From assembly GCA_036377055.1 (NCBI GenBank), contig DASUZD010000259.1, forward strand, positions 1 to 7,646: 7,646 nucleotides of DNA. Reading direction: 5' to 3'. Below, piece by piece: positions 6,064 to 7,646 of the stretch (its first letter is position 1; each line of letters starts with the position of its first letter). The stretch comes from DASUZD01 sp036377055 (GTDB lineage Bacteria > Actinomycetota > Thermoleophilia > Gaiellales > Gaiellaceae). Both the position numbers and the translations under genes were made by a program. The notes beneath the pieces were generated by a model. That model was given only the letters and a program-made list of their open reading frames with translations. It was not told the origin of the DNA and searched no databases.

Positions 6064-7191
6064 GTGAGGCCCGCCGTCGTTTTCGGCCAGCTTCACGCAG
6101 GCTTGGCGCTGACGCGCGCGCTCGGGCGCGACGGCGTGCCGGTCCACGGCGCCGCGCTCGACGAGCGCGAGTTCGGGCTGCGCTCCCGGTACCTGCTGAG
6201 CCGAACCCTGGCGCGCTCCGACGAGGACGTGCTCGAGCTGCTGCGCAGCCTGCCCGAGCGCCCGGTGCTCTTCGCCGAGCGAGACGAGAATGTGGCCTTC
6301 GTGCTGCGGAACTGGGATGCGGTCCGTGAGCTCGCCGACGTGCCGCTGCCGGACGACCCTGAGATCGTCCTGCGGCTGCGCCGCAAGGAGCGGCTCGCCG
6401 AAGAGGGCGCTGCAGCCGGGGTGCCCGCGCCGGCCACCGTGCTTGCGCGTGACGAGGCCGCCATCCGCGCTGCGAAGCTCGAGCCGCCGCTGCTCGTCAA
6501 GCCGGCCGAGGGCCAGGAGTTCGCGCTTGCCTTCGGAGAGAAGGCGGTCGTCGCGGCGGATGCCGACGCTGCGATCGCCGCCTGGCGCCGCGCCCACGAG
6601 CACGGCTTCGACACGATCGTCCAGGAGCTCATCCCGGACTCGCACGATTTCGTCTTCTCGCTCCTCACCTACATCGGCCGGGACGGCGAGCCGCTCGCGA
6701 ACGTGACCGGCCGCAAGGTTCGGCAGGGGCCGCTCCGCTTCGGGACGAGCGCGGTGTTCGAAGCACGGAGCGAGCCCGAGGTCGAGGAGGTCGGTCTGCA
6801 GCTCCTGCGCCACGTCGGCTACAGGGGCTTCGCGCACGTCGAGCTCGTCCGCGACCCTCGCGACGGGACGCTCAAGCTCGTCGAGGTCAACACGCGGCCG
6901 CCGATCTGGGCCGGGATCGCGATGACGCGTAAATTCGACCTGGCGCGGATCGCCTACGACGACCTGACCGGCCGGGCGCAGAGCTCCGACGGCGCCCCGC
7001 CCGAGGGCATCTCCTGGATCTACATGGCCAAGGACGTCTGGGTCTCCGCGCAGATGGCGCGCCGGCGCGAGCTGCGGCCGGGGCAGTTCCTCTCCCACTA
7101 CCTGCGGCGCCACAAGGTGCGCGCGGTCTTCGCCGCGGACGACCCGCTGCCGGCGCTCGCCAGCGTCTCCTATCTTCGCTCCCGAGTCTGA
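6064..7191 (+). CDS. ATP-grasp superfamily carboxylate ligase-like protein
   Basis: 375 residues from GTG 6064. Domains in order: an N-terminal Rossmann-like part (VVFGQLHAGLALTRALGRDGVPV) resembling the precursor-binding domain of ATP-grasp enzymes; then the ATP-binding half with LLVKPAEG (K146) and VQELIPDSHDF (Q187-E188); then the catalytic half with HVELVRDP (E260) and KLVEVNTRPPIW (E274, N276). The E-x-N pair plus the earlier Glu is the usual Mg-ATP site. The overall pattern resembles the poorly characterised predicted ATP-grasp enzymes often grouped as COG3919, and more distantly carbamoyl-phosphate synthase and biotin carboxylase folds. Enzymes of this fold join a carboxylate, via an acyl phosphate, to an amine or thiol. 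In this setting it may attach an amino acid to a sugar, or make an activated precursor; the substrate is not visible. The first half of the next gene's ATG overlaps its TGA (TGATG, 7189-7193). Confidence 0.85.
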   Translation: MRPAVVFGQLHAGLALTRALGRDGVPVHGAALDEREFGLRSRYLLSRTLARSDEDVLELLRSLPERPVLFAERDENVAFVLRNWDAVRELADVPLPDDPEIVLRLRRKERLAEEGAAAGVPAPATVLARDEAAIRAAKLEPPLLVKPAEGQEFALAFGEKAVVAADADAAIAAWRRAHEHGFDTIVQELIPDSHDFVFSLLTYIGRDGEPLANVTGRKVRQGPLRFGTSAVFEARSEPEVEEVGLQLLRHVGYRGFAHVELVRDPRDGTLKLVEVNTRPPIWAGIAMTRKFDLARIAYDDLTGRAQSSDGAPPEGISWIYMAKDVWVSAQMARRRELRPGQFLSHYLRRHKVRAVFAADDPLPALASVSYLRSRV

Positions 7192-7646
7192 TGAAGATCG
7201 CCGTAGTCGACCCGCTGTCGTACACGCCGCCCTACGACGACGGGCTCGCCGCTGCGCTGGCGCGGCGCGGGCACGACGTGACGCTGCTCGCCGGGCCGTT
7301 CCTGCACGGGACCGTGCCCGAGCCTGTCGGCTACACGCGTGAGGAGATCTTCCTGCCCGTCAGCGGCCGGCTGTTTCGGCCCGCGCCGCGCTCGCGGCTG
7401 CGGCTGCTGCTGAAGGGCGTCGAGTACCTGCCGAGCGCGCGCCGCCTGCTGGCGCGGCTCGACGCGCTGCAGCCCGAGGTCGTCCACGTGCAGTGGCTGC
7501 CGCGCCCCGAGCTCGACCGGCGCTGGGTCCGGCGCCTGCGCGCACCCTCCGTCTTCACGGCACACGACGTCGTGCCGCGCCGCGAGCGAGCCCGCGCGGT
7601 CTGGCCCGGGCTGCTCAACTGGTTCGGGCGCGTCGTCGTCCATTCC
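7191..7646 (+). CDS. Glycosyltransferase family 4, N-terminal fragment
   Basis: Starts at ATG 7191, sharing its A with the upstream stop; the frame stays open to the window end (152 codons), so the gene is 3'-truncated by the window. The N-terminus MKIAVVDPLSYTPPYDDGLAAALARRGHDVTLLAG is the first Rossmann strand-loop-helix-strand of a GT-B enzyme. PEVVHVQWLP (residues 95-104) and FTAHDVVPR (122-130) are the GT4 acceptor-side motifs, comparable with VHAHWLP and the WGTD region of the GT4 at 4947-5957. The donor-binding domain with E-x7-E lies outside. Inferred to be a cytoplasmic glycosyltransferase of the same polysaccharide pathway, coupled to the ATP-grasp gene. Confidence 0.85.
   Translation, partial: MKIAVVDPLSYTPPYDDGLAAALARRGHDVTLLAGPFLHGTVPEPVGYTREEIFLPVSGRLFRPAPRSRLRLLLKGVEYLPSARRLLARLDALQPEVVHVQWLPRPELDRRWVRRLRAPSVFTAHDVVPRRERARAVWPGLLNWFGRVVVHS

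Noticed and set aside
5914..7113. Minus-strand open frame of 399 codons opposite the ATP-grasp gene
   Set aside because: No recognisable domain. The plus strand has intact ATP-grasp motifs and a strong ribosome site, and the antisense frame is open because of GC-rich codon structure.

Overview
The window is GC-rich (roughly 70% by eye). All of its genes read on the plus strand, with ATGA or TGATG stop/start overlaps and proteins rich in Ala, Arg, Leu, Val and Gly. This fits a high-GC actinomycete; a Thermoleophilia-type lineage (Gaiellales/Solirubrobacterales) is my guess from protein style, not something the sequence proves. It is part of a cell-surface polysaccharide (exopolysaccharide, capsule or O-antigen-like) biosynthesis cluster.

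Layout: (1) the 3' end of a family-2 glycosyltransferase, 1-272. (2) A 78-bp gap almost filled by copy A of a structured repeat. (3) Four translationally coupled genes: a large GT-C-like membrane protein (351-2378), a GT4 glycosyltransferase (2375-3625), an O-antigen ligase/polymerase-like membrane protein (3625-4950) and a second GT4 glycosyltransferase (4947-5957). (4) A 106-bp gap holding copy B of the same repeat. (5) An ATP-grasp ligase (6064-7191) with a strong Shine-Dalgarno, overlapping the start of a third GT4 glycosyltransferase (from 7191) that runs off the window.

How the genes probably work together: the cytoplasmic GT2 and GT4 enzymes build an oligosaccharide on a lipid carrier. 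The Wzy/WaaL-like protein polymerises it or transfers it to an acceptor outside the membrane. The GT-C-like protein probably adds a sugar from a polyprenyl-phosphate donor on the outer face. The ATP-grasp enzyme may modify a sugar or a precursor with an amino acid or similar group. No flippase, priming transferase, chain-length regulator or nucleotide-sugar enzyme lies inside the window.

The most interesting non-coding signal is the repeat pair at 279-349 and 5959-6029. The copies share a perfect 16-mer and align without gaps over 71 bp at 51 of 71 identities. Each has an imperfect hairpin at the same place, with a compensatory G-C to C-G change. The two copies occupy exactly the two junctions where the genes do not overlap. 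One copy also casts doubt on the start codon of the 351-2378 gene. No gene-free stretch exceeds 300 bases.
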